Under the pieces are notes generated by a model, which saw only the letters and a program-made list of their open reading frames with translations, was not told the origin of the DNA and made no database searches. This document shows, piece after piece, positions 8,413-16,935 of a stretch of 41,634 nt of DNA; position 1 is the first letter of the stretch; each line of letters opens with the position of its first letter. This stretch comes from Archangiaceae bacterium (GTDB lineage: Bacteria > Myxococcota > Myxococcia > Myxococcales > Myxococcaceae), in contig JAACJQ010000026.1 in assembly GCA_016879935.1 (NCBI GenBank), forward strand, positions 1 through 41,634. Direction: 5' to 3'. The position numbers were made by a program, and so were the translations under genes.

Positions 8413-9308
8413 GGGCTCACGGCCTGCTTCAGCAGCCGCCGCAGGAAGACGTGCTCCGGGTCCTTTCGCATTCGTTCGTGCCAGGCACACTCGATGGTGA
8501 CGCCGGGGAGCGTGAGGGGCAGCTCGCGCCACTCGAGCCGGTCATCGGTCGAGCCCACCGCCACCCGCCGCGGGAGTACACAGACGAGGCGTGAGCTCGC
8601 CACCACCGGCGGCGCCGAGAGGAACGAGGGCACGCTCAAGGCGACACGCCGGCGCAGGCCTCGCTCCCGCAGCCGCTCGTCGAGCACCCCCTCGGACTGG
8701 CCCGAAGGCGCGACGAACACGTGCGCGCGGGAGCAGAGCTCGTCGAGGGGAATCGTCGTCGCCCGGCCCAGCGTTCCGCGACGGCCGACACACACGAAGT
8801 CTTCGTGGAACAGCCGGGTCCACACGACGCCCGCCGCCGAGTCACGCCGTGGCCCCACGATGAGGTCGCAACGCGCCAGCGCGCCGTCGACCGGCCCCTC
8901 GAGCGGCACCACCGACAGGTCGACTCCGGGGGCTTCGCGCTCCAGCGCCTCGAGCAACGGAGGCACCACGGTGGCGATTCCATAGTCTGCAGTCGCGAGG
9001 GTGAAACGGCGCCGGCTCGTCGCGGGCACGAACGGAGCGCCCGGCTCGACCGCCCGCCGTAACGCCTCCAGCGCATCGTGCAGCCGCGTCGACAGCTCCG
9101 CGCCCCGGGGAGTCGGCGACATCGCGTTTCCGCTCCGCACCAGCAGCGGGTCGTCGAAGTGCGCTCGCAGGCGCCCGAGCGCGCGACTCACCGCAGGCTG
9201 TGAGCTCTTCAGCCGGTCTGCGGCGACGGTGACGCTGCCGGTCGCCAGCAGCATCTCGAGCGTGACGAGCAGGTTGAGGTCGAGCCCCGCGAAATCCACT
9301 CCTGCCAT
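8406..9308 (-). CDS. LysR-family transcriptional regulator
   Basis: This is a typical LysR regulator of about 300 residues. The N-terminal winged helix-turn-helix reads DLNLLVTLEMLLATGSVT, then AADRLKSSQPAVSRALGRLR, with the expected SQPAVSRAL recognition helix. A substrate-binding domain follows (residues about 90-300). I chose the ATG at 9308 because it lies 8 codons before the conserved DLNLL; ATGs at 9326 and further upstream are alternatives. The gene is divergent from the methyltransferase gene, with about 58 bp between them. LysR proteins commonly control the divergent gene, so it may regulate the methyltransferase/DoxX pair. The effector is unknown. Confidence 0.93.
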   Translation of the reverse strand: MAGVDFAGLDLNLLVTLEMLLATGSVTVAADRLKSSQPAVSRALGRLRAHFDDPLLVRSGNAMSPTPRGAELSTRLHDALEALRRAVEPGAPFVPATSRRRFTLATADYGIATVVPPLLEALEREAPGVDLSVVPLEGPVDGALARCDLIVGPRRDSAAGVVWTRLFHEDFVCVGRRGTLGRATTIPLDELCSRAHVFVAPSGQSEGVLDERLRERGLRRRVALSVPSFLSAPPVVASSRLVCVLPRRVAVGSTDDRLEWRELPLTLPGVTIECAWHERMRKDPEHVFLRRLLKQAVSPH

Positions 9309-9366
9309 GACCTTCATGTCTTTCATGACGTCGCGAACATAGCCCGTGGAACGCATCATCGAGGGC

Positions 9367-10023
9367 ATGAACGGCGCGCGCTTCTTCGAGTGGCTCCAGT
9401 CGGCGGACTTCTATCGAGCGCTGCACGGCGAGGCGGTGGCGATGGTGCCCGCGACCGGCGGCCGGTGGCTCGATGTCGGCTGTGGGCCTGGCCTGGTGAC
9501 GCGGCTCGCGGCGGCGCGTGGGTTCGAGGCGCTGGGGGTCGACCCCTCGGCGGCGATGGTCGAGGCGGCGGACACACGTCGGGACGAACTCGCCGGGAAG
9601 CGGCTTCTGTCGACAGCGACGGGTGCACACCCGGCCGCCCGCTTCGAGCAGGCCAGTCTGGACGACCTCGTCGCGAGCGGAGCGACTGCACACGTCGTCT
9701 CGGCCGCCTCGCTGGTGCTCGTGCTCCCGAAGCCGCGGGCGGGACTCGAGGCGTTGTGGCGGCTCGTCGAACCCAACGGCCACCTGCTCGTCATCGAGAC
9801 GATGCCCGCGCTGACGTTCACGAGCGCGGTTCGCCACGCCCAGCACTTCGGCGACCTCGGCCTCGTCCTCTGGGGCCTCGCCCGGAGCGGACGCTCGGTG
9901 GCGCCGCTGCTCGACGCCTTCAGGCCTCCCGACCTCGCCTCCTCAGCTCATCAGCCGTTGTGCGCCGGTCTCGTCGGCGCCTGGTCGTTCACCCGTCGTC
10001 CCTCACAGGAGCTTCACCCATGA
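9367..10023 (+). CDS. Class I SAM-dependent methyltransferase
   Basis: The protein has about 218 residues. Motif I of class I methyltransferases is clear (WLDVGCGPGLVTRLAA), followed by an acidic loop (LGVDPSAAMVEAA) and a motif near LWRLVEPNGHLLVIETMP, the usual post-motif seen in UbiE/Methyltransf_11 proteins. The substrate cannot be told from sequence. The ATG at 9367 is preferred; a GTG at 9346 would add seven residues. The gene is divergent from the LysR gene and coupled by an ATGA overlap to the DoxX-like gene after it. Confidence 0.9.
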   Translation: MNGARFFEWLQSADFYRALHGEAVAMVPATGGRWLDVGCGPGLVTRLAAARGFEALGVDPSAAMVEAADTRRDELAGKRLLSTATGAHPAARFEQASLDDLVASGATAHVVSAASLVLVLPKPRAGLEALWRLVEPNGHLLVIETMPALTFTSAVRHAQHFGDLGLVLWGLARSGRSVAPLLDAFRPPDLASSAHQPLCAGLVGAWSFTRRPSQELHP

Positions 10024-10397
10024 ATCGTCTCGTCACCGTTTCACGCGTCGTCCTCGGGCTGGTGTTCGTCGTCTTCGGCCTCGATGGCGTGTTGCACTTC
10101 ATGCCCCTCCCACCGATGCCCGAGGCTGCGCGTGGCGTCATTCGCGTGCTCCAGAGCTACGGCCTCTTCTACGTCGTGAAGGCGCTCGAGGTGACCGCCG
10201 GGCTGTTGTTGCTCTCGGGGCGACAGCTTGCGCTCGCGCTCGCCGTGCTCGTGCCCATCACCTTCAACATCGTGTGGTTCGACGCAGCGCTCGACCCCGC
10301 GTCGTTGCCCGTCGGCGTGGTGCTGCTGGCGCTCGAGGGACTGCTGGTGTGGAGCAGGCGAGCGCTGCTCACGCCGCTGCTGCACGCGTCTGCGTGA
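10020..10397 (+). CDS. DoxX-like small integral membrane protein
   Basis: The protein has 125 residues and four hydrophobic segments: VVLGLVFVVFGLDGVLHF, a second around VVKALEVTAGLLLLSG, LALALAVLVPITFNIVWF, and LPVGVVLLALEGLLVW. The order, length and the GxxFxxFGxxxxLHF start fit the DoxX/DoxD-like family of quinone-linked or stress-related membrane proteins. The start is fixed by the overlap with the upstream stop (ATGA) and a good AGGAG site at 10007-10011. It is probably co-transcribed with the methyltransferase and controlled by the divergent LysR protein; the role is unknown. Confidence 0.85.
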   Translation: MNRLVTVSRVVLGLVFVVFGLDGVLHFMPLPPMPEAARGVIRVLQSYGLFYVVKALEVTAGLLLLSGRQLALALAVLVPITFNIVWFDAALDPASLPVGVVLLALEGLLVWSRRALLTPLLHASA

Positions 10398-10471
10398 CGG
10401 TTCGCCACCGGGAATCGACCGTTCGGCCGCGGAGCTTCCCGTTCGTTCTCGCGTCCCGGCACACTGGTGAC

Positions 10472-10822
10472 GTGAAGACGGTGCTCGCCATCTCGGTTGC
10501 GCTCGCGACGCTCGCAGGGCTCGGGGTCGCCGTTCACACCGCATTCACGTCGATTCGTGCGCTCGCACCCGACGTGTCGCGGGTGCAGGTCTGCGATGGC
10601 GAGACCGTGAAGTTGAGCGACAGGTCGACGGGCACGCTCCACCTGCGCGTCTCGCGTGAGCAGCAGTGCACCCTCGAGTGCGAGCCGACCGATCCGTGGG
10701 TCACCCTCACTCGCGCAGAGCTGATCATCGAGCGGGCCGATCGACCCTCGCAGACCCTCGAGGTCGGACTCGACGCGGGAGCCCGCTGCGTCTGGCTGCC
10801 CGACGCGCTTCCGACCTTCTGA
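10472..10822 (+). CDS. Small exported or membrane-anchored hypothetical protein
   Basis: The most likely start is GTG at 10472, giving 116 residues with an N-terminal hydrophobic stretch (VLAISVALATLAGLGVAV) that can serve as signal or anchor. The remainder is short and beta-rich with four cysteines (VCDGE, QQCTLEC, ARCVW), which could form disulfides outside the cytoplasm. I do not recognise the family. It ends head-on with the DsbA-like lipoprotein gene: the two stop codons abut exactly as TGATCA. A DsbA-like neighbour and four cysteines are suggestive, but the genes are convergent, not an operon. Confidence 0.6.
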   Translation: MKTVLAISVALATLAGLGVAVHTAFTSIRALAPDVSRVQVCDGETVKLSDRSTGTLHLRVSREQQCTLECEPTDPWVTLTRAELIIERADRPSQTLEVGLDAGARCVWLPDALPTF

Positions 10823-11515
10823 TCACTTCGCTGCTGCGCGAATCGCCGCTGCCAGCGCTTCAGGCGACTGGGCGCCGTCGAGCTGCTGCCCACCGATGAC
10901 GAAGTGCGGAACACCCGTGATGCCCTGATTCGCGGCCGCCAGCGCCTCGGCTCGGGTCGCTTCACGACGGGCGGAGTCCTTCATCGCGGCACGCGCCGCC
11001 TCGGCCTCGAGCCCTGTCGACTTCGCGAGCGCCGCGAGCACCTCGACGTCTCCGATGTCGAGCCCCTCTTCGAAGTGCGCCTTGTGAATCGCGTCGACGA
11101 GCGTCGCGCGCTTCTCGACCGGCGCCCACGCGATGAGCGAGTGAGAGGCCGTCGTGTCGGGCGAGACGCGAATCTTCTCCCACGCGAACCGCACGCCGTA
11201 CGGCGCACCCGCCGCAGACACGCGCTGGAACATCGGCTCGAGGCGCTCGGGCCCGCCGAACTTCGCGCCGAGGTGCGCGCGGAAATCACGACCTCCCGGC
11301 GGCGTCTCGGGGTCGAGCAGGAACGCGTGGTGAACGACGTCGACCCGCACGTCCTTCGTCGACGCGACGACGGTGTCGAGGTTGTGCAGCCCGATGCGAC
11401 ACCACGGACAGACCGTGTCGTGCCACACGTCGACGCGCACCACCGGCAGCGCGGGCGCAACGGGTGAACGAGCGCAGCCCGAGAGGCTCAGCAAGACGAG
11501 GAGCACGAAACGCAT
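10823..11515 (-). CDS. DsbA/FrnE-like thiol oxidoreductase, lipoprotein
   Basis: The protein has 230 residues. The N-terminus MRFVLLVLLSLSGC is a lipoprotein signal with the lipid-bearing Cys at 14. The DsbA-type thioredoxin fold follows, with active site C36-P-W-C39 (HDTVCPWCRIGL). The long helical insertion and a late cis-Pro region (ITGVPHFVIGGQQLDGAQ) match the FrnE/DsbA subfamily. Cytoplasmic FrnE relatives have no lipoprotein signal, so this one probably acts in the periplasm or on the outer membrane as a disulfide oxidase or isomerase. The abundance of Cys-rich secreted proteins in this window would give it substrates; that link is inference. Confidence 0.92.
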   Translation of the reverse strand: MRFVLLVLLSLSGCARSPVAPALPVVRVDVWHDTVCPWCRIGLHNLDTVVASTKDVRVDVVHHAFLLDPETPPGGRDFRAHLGAKFGGPERLEPMFQRVSAAGAPYGVRFAWEKIRVSPDTTASHSLIAWAPVEKRATLVDAIHKAHFEEGLDIGDVEVLAALAKSTGLEAEAARAAMKDSARREATRAEALAAANQGITGVPHFVIGGQQLDGAQSPEALAAAIRAAAK

Positions 11516-11555
11516 GCGCCCGAGTCACTCGACTTCGAGCGCAGCGTCAAGCGGC

Positions 11556-12209
11556 TCACTTCTTCTTGCTGGGGACGGTGCCGGGCATCACGCGGAAGCC
11601 CTGGAGCGGCGCGGGTGCCGTCTTCGCCGCGGGCTTCGCAGCGCTCGCCGGAGCCGCCACCTTCGCCGGTGCGCTCACGGAGGCCGACGGCTTCTTGCCC
11701 TGCACGGGCGCGAGCGCGATGCCGCCGGGCGACTTCACGACACCACCGGGCACGGGCTTCACCGAGTCGGCCAGCCGCTTCGCGAACGAGGCCTCGAGCG
11801 CCTTCATCGCCTCCTTCGCCTGTGCCGCGGCCTTCTCGGTGGCGGCCTGGTTCTTCGCGTTGGGCGCGCCCGCGCCGAGCAGGCCCTGCTCCATCACCTC
11901 GACGAGCTTCTTGAGCGCCGTCTCGGCCTGCTTCGCGAGCGGGTCACCCGTCTTCAGCGCGGGCTTCAGCGACTCGAGCTGGTTCACGTACTCCTGCCGC
12001 TGCGCTTCGAGCTGCCAGCGGTAGATCTCCATCAGCTCCTTCTTCAGGTCGGGCGCGAGCGTCTTGCCGTCGCTCTTCTTGAGGCCGGTGACGAGCCGCT
12101 TGAGGCGGGCGTGCTGATCAGGGTCGGTGGCGAGAATCTCGGGACCGCTCTCGGCGAGCAGCTTCTCGAGGTCGGCGATGGGCTTCTTGAAGGTGGTGGC
12201 AGGGCTCAT
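11556..12209 (-). CDS. Hypothetical helical protein with Lys/Ala/Pro-rich tail
   Basis: The protein has 217 residues. Residues 1-145 are charged helices that probably form a coiled coil or bundle (DLKKELMEIYRWQLEAQRQE). From about 150 the sequence becomes a low-complexity Ala/Pro/Lys/Val tail. There is no signal peptide. The ATG at 12209 is preceded by an AAGGAAA ribosome site on the minus strand. It lies 34 bp downstream of the 1275-residue LysM protein and is probably co-transcribed with it. No family is recognised; an adaptor or chaperone for the large protein is one guess. Confidence 0.7.
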   Translation of the reverse strand: MSPATTFKKPIADLEKLLAESGPEILATDPDQHARLKRLVTGLKKSDGKTLAPDLKKELMEIYRWQLEAQRQEYVNQLESLKPALKTGDPLAKQAETALKKLVEVMEQGLLGAGAPNAKNQAATEKAAAQAKEAMKALEASFAKRLADSVKPVPGGVVKSPGGIALAPVQGKKPSASVSAPAKVAAPASAAKPAAKTAPAPLQGFRVMPGTVPSKKK

Positions 12210-12241
12210 GGGTGTTTCCTTGGGAGAGATGGAAGTGCAGT

Positions 12242-12257
12242 GCTCAGGGTCCTGAGC
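12242..12257. repeat. Short inverted repeat over the stop codon of the LysM gene
   Basis: GCTCAGG and CCTGAGC face each other across two bases and cover the stop codon of the minus-strand gene ending at 12244. It could form a small hairpin in the mRNA between the two genes of the operon. There is no run of T after it, so it is not a standard terminator. Confidence 0.4.
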
Positions 12258-15200
12258 CGGGGAGGTTTCCCTTCACGCGGGTCACGAGCGGGCCCGTCTC
12301 GACCGACAGGTTGGCACCGAGCCCGAAGAACTTGAACCCCGCACCGAGCCAGTCGGTCTTGTAGCCCACCGTCGGCATGTCGACCTTGTAGGTGCCGTCT
12401 GGCGCGACCGAGCCCTTGATGGCGACCGACACGGGGCCCGCGGCGCCCTGAATCTTGCCCTCGAGGCGGAAGGTGCCGTCTTGCGGGTTGAAGCTCACCG
12501 CGGGCTCGGCCGTGAACTTCAACACGCCGACGCGCAGCTGAACTTCCTTGTCCCAGACCTGGTCGTTGGCCTTCTTGAACGTCAGGCCGCTCTCGGGGCT
12601 CAGCGCGACCTCGGCCTTGAACGTGCCGGCCTTGAGCTCGAACTTGAGCTTCGAGCCCATGACGATGCCCTTGAGGCGCTCGGTCTCTTCGGGAGAGAGG
12701 ATGCCCTTGTCGGAGTACCCAATCTCGGCGCCGGTGCCGAACTCCTGCAGGCCCCACTCGGGCGAGATGGTGCTGCCGCCAGTCGTGGTCGTGGTCGTCG
12801 TGCGAGGCGTCGAGCCCGTTCCTCCACTCGTCGCCGGCGTCGTCGTGACCGGAGTCGTGGTCGTCGGGCTGCCCGTCGTTCCGCCCAGACGCAGGTCGCG
12901 CGCATCGCGGTTGTCGGTGCTGGTCGACGTGACCGGCGGAGGGATGTGCGTCGTGCGGTAGACTTCGGCGCGCTCCTCGGGCGAGAGGCGATAGTCGGCG
13001 GGGGGCATCTCGAGGTCGACGCCCGAACGAATCAGGTTGGGGTTCGAGCCAATCTTGTCGGCGTTCCACGCGTAGATTTCGGGCGCGAGGCTGGCGTCAC
13101 CCAGGTTGTTCTGCGCCAGCTTCGTGAGGTTGTCGCCGCTCGCGACGCGCACCACCTTGCCGAAGATCTCATTGTCGACACGGCGGACGTCTCCTTGCGA
13201 GCCGGTCGTGCCGCTGGTCTCGGTCTGGTTCGTACCAGTCGAGGCCTCGGTGCCGGTCGTCGCGGTGGTGTCGGTCGATTCGTCGGCGTCGGTCGTACCC
13301 GTGGCGGCCGTCGTCGTGGTGCCGGTCGCCGTGGTCGTGCCAGTGGCGGTCGTGGAGTCGGTCGCGGTCGTCTCCTCATCGGTGCCCATGTGGTCCTTCA
13401 CCATGCCGACGATTCCGGTGATGCCGGTCGCGTAGTCGCCGTTCACCAGCGCCTGCCCGATGCCCACCACGGTCGACACGGTGTCGAGCGTGTTGCGGGT
13501 GGTGTCGCTCATCGGGTTGCCGGTGAGCGTGCCGATGCCGGCGGCCACCGTGGTGCCCGAGCTGATCAACCCGCCGAGGTCGCCCGTCTTGAGCGCGTCG
13601 CGAACGCCCCCGATGCCTCCAGCGATGCGGCCAATCTGCGCGAGGTCGCTGCTGATGGGGGTGCCGGCGAGGTTGCCGACCGCTCCGGCGGTGCTGATGA
13701 CCGAGCTGACGAGCCCGGCGATGTCGCCGGTCTTCACGGCATTGACGACACCGTTCGCCGCGCTGACGGCGGTCGCGGCCGAGCCGAGCGTGCCAGCGAG
13801 CCCCGCGTTGCCTGCGAGCGTGGCGAAGCTGCCGCCGACGCCGAGCGCGCCGCCGATGACGCCGAGAATGTTGTGGTTCTTGATGCCGTTGTAGACGGCC
13901 ATCGCGCCGTTGATGGCCTGGGCGAAGGGCGCGACGGGCGGGAAGACGACACTCGCAACCGTGAGCACGACGCTGACCGCGGTCTGCCACCAGCTCTTCT
14001 TGGGCGGCGGTGGAATCTTCGCGGCGCCGGCGCCCTCGAGCTTTCCGTCTTGGCCGACCTTGAGCTGCAGGCGGTACTTGTCGCCACCCACCGCGACGTC
14101 GAGCGCGTGGTCGCCCGGCGTGCGCGTCGTCATCGCGGCGCGCGTGAGAATCTCGGTGCCCTGCGCGGCGTTGACGTTGCGCGTGGCCTCGGCGTCGAAG
14201 CCCAGACTGCCGAGCATCTGGCGCTTGTCGGCCATCGACAGCTTGTCCATCTGCAGCGTCGTCGCGAGCGCCGTCTCGATGGTGAGCAGCTTGCCGTTCG
14301 TCTTGCCCTCGGCGTCGAACGAGAGCTTCACCTTGCCCGGCACGTCGGTGACGGTGGTGCTGTCACCGCCTTCGGACGAGTACGTGGTGGTGCGCGTGAA
14401 GGAGAAGTCGAACTCCTTCGCGCCCGGCGTCATCGACGCTTCACGCAGCTTCGCGAGCGCGTAGTCCTTCTCGAGCGGTGTGGCCTGCGACAGCCACGAG
14501 TCGGAGAGGCCCGCTTCCTTCAGCGTCGCCTCCTTGTACTCGGCGGGAACGTGCGAGAGCTCGGTCGAGAGCCGCGCGTGCAGGTCGGCGGGCAGCTGCG
14601 CGCCGTTCACCTTCCCGTCGGCCGACACGTTCATCGACACCGAGAACTTCACCGGCGCGCCGTCGACCTTCGACTCGCTCGGCGTGCCTTCGGAGTCGGT
14701 GCGAACCTGATTGGTGTGCGGCGTGACCGACAGCTCGACCGTCTTCTGGCCGGGTGTGTTGCGCGCGTCGAGCACCTGCTTGAAGAGCCCGTCGAGCTGC
14801 TCGTCCGAGATGCCGCCGCCGCGCGTCTCGACGTGCTCCCACGCCTGCTTGCCGTCGTTCACCTTCGAAGCGCCGCCGTCGGCGAGCAGCTGCTTGAAGT
14901 TCGTCTGCTGCGCCTCGGGCAGCACCGCGAGAATCGTGTCGATCTTCCCCTGGCGCGTGGTGCCTTCGGCGAGCGACGTGGGCTCGGTGCCTGCGGGCAC
15001 GGGCGTGCACTTCGTCTTGACGTACTCCTCTGGCTTGCCGCCGGGCCACTCGGCCGTCTCGCGTTTGACGAGCGCGGCGAGCGCGGTCTCGACCTTCGAG
15101 GGCTGGCCGTTGACTTCACCCTTCGGGCCGACGGTGAACGAGATGCTGGCGGTGTTCGCCTGCGTCTTGATGTCGTTCACCGTTCGCATCGTCGGGCCGT

Positions 15201-16071
15201 CGACGCTGAACGAGGCGTTGGGGTCGACCTCGGTGCGCGTCTCGGCGGTGCGGCTGATCAGCGAGAGGTCGAGCGACTTCTGGCCGGGCGTCTGGCGTGC
15301 CACTTCGACCTGCGTGAGGGCCTGCTGCACCTCGGTACCGGAGGCCTGCCGCAGCCAGCCGTCGGGAACGCCGACCTGCTTGAGCGCGTCACGCTTCTCG
15401 TTCTCGGTGAGCTGGGCGACGGCAGCGCCGACCTTGAGGTCCTTGTCGCACGCGAGCGGCCCGCCGTTGACCTCGAGGTTCTTGTTCACCTCGAGGTGCG
15501 CGCTCACCTGGAGCGACTCGGTGGGCTGCGTCGAGTAGCCCTCGCCGGTGCCGACGGTGACCTGCGGGCCGTCGAGGTGCAGCTCGAGGTTCTTGACGCC
15601 CGGCTCCTTCGCCGCGGCCAGCACCTCGCCGAACGCCTTGTCGATGGAGGCGGGGTCGGCCTTGTGCTCGAGGAAGTCGCGCACCGCGGGGCGCTGCTCC
15701 TCGGGCGTGACCGAGACGATGGTGTCGATCTTGTGGGGCAGCGAGGTGAGGTCGGTGGCCGTGAGGTGCCCGCCGCTCAGCGGGTAGACGTCGGTCGCGC
15801 GCTGGGCGACCTCGGCCTGCGTGGCCTGCTGCTGCGTCGCGGTGGTGTCGGTCGTGGCGGTGCCGCTGGTGAAGCTCGACTTGCCGTCGGTGCCTGCAGC
15901 CGACTTCGCCTGCGCCGCTTCTGCCTGACGAGCGACCTCGGCCTGGCGCGCCGCCTCCGCCTGACGTGCTGCCTCTGCCTGCCGCGCCGCTTCTGCCGCA
16001 CGTTCAGCAGCCGCTTCCGCCGCATCGACTCCGCCGCCGCCTTCGCTGCTTCCGACACTGTTGATGGCCAT
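12244..16071 (-). CDS. 1275-residue LysM protein with five internal repeats, toxin/effector-like
   Basis: The N-terminus is not a Sec signal (MAINSVGSSEGGGGVDAAEA). Residues about 12-56 are an Ala/Arg/Gln/Glu heptad-like coiled coil (repeated RQAEAA). Residues about 80-675 hold five repeats of 95-140 residues. Each is a helical part, then a T/E-P-G-x-K/H turn (EPGVKNLELHL, TPGQKSLDLSL, TPGQKTVELSV, TPGAKEFDFSF, TPGDHALDVAV), then a beta part that in four copies ends in NG and in the fifth in GKLEG. Residues about 684-900 are glycine/alanine-rich hydrophobic helices. A Thr/Ser/Asp/Glu linker follows, then a LysM domain (about 968-1021; VASGDNLTKLAQNNLGD) and a beta-rich C-terminus. The lack of a signal and the glycine-zipper-like core suggest an effector of a specialised secretion system, but no known toxin domain is seen. 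Confidence 0.85.
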   Translation of the reverse strand: MAINSVGSSEGGGGVDAAEAAAERAAEAARQAEAARQAEAARQAEVARQAEAAQAKSAAGTDGKSSFTSGTATTDTTATQQQATQAEVAQRATDVYPLSGGHLTATDLTSLPHKIDTIVSVTPEEQRPAVRDFLEHKADPASIDKAFGEVLAAAKEPGVKNLELHLDGPQVTVGTGEGYSTQPTESLQVSAHLEVNKNLEVNGGPLACDKDLKVGAAVAQLTENEKRDALKQVGVPDGWLRQASGTEVQQALTQVEVARQTPGQKSLDLSLISRTAETRTEVDPNASFSVDGPTMRTVNDIKTQANTASISFTVGPKGEVNGQPSKVETALAALVKRETAEWPGGKPEEYVKTKCTPVPAGTEPTSLAEGTTRQGKIDTILAVLPEAQQTNFKQLLADGGASKVNDGKQAWEHVETRGGGISDEQLDGLFKQVLDARNTPGQKTVELSVTPHTNQVRTDSEGTPSESKVDGAPVKFSVSMNVSADGKVNGAQLPADLHARLSTELSHVPAEYKEATLKEAGLSDSWLSQATPLEKDYALAKLREASMTPGAKEFDFSFTRTTTYSSEGGDSTTVTDVPGKVKLSFDAEGKTNGKLLTIETALATTLQMDKLSMADKRQMLGSLGFDAEATRNVNAAQGTEILTRAAMTTRTPGDHALDVAVGGDKYRLQLKVGQDGKLEGAGAAKIPPPPKKSWWQTAVSVVLTVASVVFPPVAPFAQAINGAMAVYNGIKNHNILGVIGGALGVGGSFATLAGNAGLAGTLGSAATAVSAANGVVNAVKTGDIAGLVSSVISTAGAVGNLAGTPISSDLAQIGRIAGGIGGVRDALKTGDLGGLISSGTTVAAGIGTLTGNPMSDTTRNTLDTVSTVVGIGQALVNGDYATGITGIVGMVKDHMGTDEETTATDSTTATGTTTATGTTTTAATGTTDADESTDTTATTGTEASTGTNQTETSGTTGSQGDVRRVDNEIFGKVVRVASGDNLTKLAQNNLGDASLAPEIYAWNADKIGSNPNLIRSGVDLEMPPADYRLSPEERAEVYRTTHIPPPVTSTSTDNRDARDLRLGGTTGSPTTTTPVTTTPATSGGTGSTPRTTTTTTTGGSTISPEWGLQEFGTGAEIGYSDKGILSPEETERLKGIVMGSKLKFELKAGTFKAEVALSPESGLTFKKANDQVWDKEVQLRVGVLKFTAEPAVSFNPQDGTFRLEGKIQGAAGPVSVAIKGSVAPDGTYKVDMPTVGYKTDWLGAGFKFFGLGANLSVETGPLVTRVKGNLPGSGP

Positions 16072-16185
16072 GGGTCCCGAGGTGCGGCCCGCGGCCGCGT
16101 CAGCTGGGTTGGAAAATGCGAACTGTCGCCCTTGAGGAGTGGATGCAGGGACGTCGAGTTTCGTGCATTTGTCAGCCCTGCTGAC

Positions 16186-16845
16186 TCACGAGACAGGCAC
16201 GCGTCGCGGCAAAGGCCGGGTTTCAGGCGTGAGTTTCGCTCGCACCGTCTCCATCAACAGACAGGTCTTGCAGGTGCCGCACTCGACGAAGGCCGAGCCC
16301 TGAACCTGAGGCGTTCTGCAGGTCCACGCGAGGGCGGCGAGGGCTGGAGGGAGGGCCTCGAGCTCCTGGTGTTTGGGGATCAGCGGGAGCTTCGCGAGCG
16401 GCGGCGGCGCGATGGGGTGAGCCGTCACATGAACGGCCGTCTCGATGACGGCGCGACGGTTCGAGGCGCTGACGGTCTGGCCCGCGACGACCTCTTCGGA
16501 CTCCTCGAGGCAGTACCCGAGCACCCAGCGGTCGAGGTGTTTGCGCGCCGTTGGCCAGGCGTTCTGCGCAATCAGCCCCGCTTCGAGCGCGACCGACAAG
16601 ACGTCACGGCCGGTCAGCTCGAACGCGGAGTGGTCGATGGTGCTCTCGGTGTACCGAAACGGTCTCAGGTGCGCTCGGCACCACGCGACGATGTCGGCGC
16701 AGGCCTGGGCCTCGGCCCGGTGGCGGCCTTCACGGTTGATCAGATGAACGTGATGAACCCAGAGCTCGTCAGTCGTCGTCGTGAGCAGGTGGTGCAGCGA
16801 ATAGAGACTGTCGATTCCACCGCTGAGCATGACGAGGGTGTGCAC
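16186..16845 (-). CDS. QueC-like PP-loop ATPase
   Basis: The protein has 219 residues from a GTG start. The PP-loop SGGIDS (residues 8-13; MLSGGIDSLYSLHHLL) binds ATP in this superfamily. A C-terminal zinc site with C176, C189, C192 and C195 (TCRTP ... CGTCKTC) matches QueC, 7-cyano-7-deazaguanine synthase. No queD, queE or folE is nearby, so it may not serve tRNA queuosine synthesis. QueC-like proteins are also known as parts of anti-phage systems (QatC, the QueC-like protein of some CBASS) and of DNA 7-deazaguanine modification. It is divergent from the gene at 16936. Catalytic identity is likely; the pathway is open. Confidence 0.85.
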   Translation of the reverse strand: MHTLVMLSGGIDSLYSLHHLLTTTTDELWVHHVHLINREGRHRAEAQACADIVAWCRAHLRPFRYTESTIDHSAFELTGRDVLSVALEAGLIAQNAWPTARKHLDRWVLGYCLEESEEVVAGQTVSASNRRAVIETAVHVTAHPIAPPPLAKLPLIPKHQELEALPPALAALAWTCRTPQVQGSAFVECGTCKTCLLMETVRAKLTPETRPLPRRVPVS

Positions 16846-16877
16846 GGAGCGAGTCTGGCATGGGGGCCGCCGTGCAC
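16840..16877. promoter_or_regulatory. 8-bp inverted repeat in the QueC-like/16936 divergent region
   Basis: GTGCACGG at 16840-16847 faces CCGTGCAC at 16870-16877 across 22 bases. The left arm covers the GTG start of the QueC-like gene, and the right arm lies in the 90-bp divergent intergenic region. It could be an operator for a dimeric regulator or a chance palindrome (GTGCAC is itself self-complementary). No regulator is adjacent. Confidence 0.3.
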
Positions 16878-16935
16878 GTCGTCGCGGTTGCCTGCATCTG
16901 CTGACGTGGCCTCCGGAGCTAAAGTGGCAGCGCCG

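Noticed and set aside
12481-16935. Very long plus-strand open frame antisense to the LysM protein gene
   Set aside because: It is a GC-rich shadow with Arg/Gly/Ala-rich low-complexity translation and no domain. Only its end (16936-17847) is a real gene, with a start, ribosome context and a duplicated tail.
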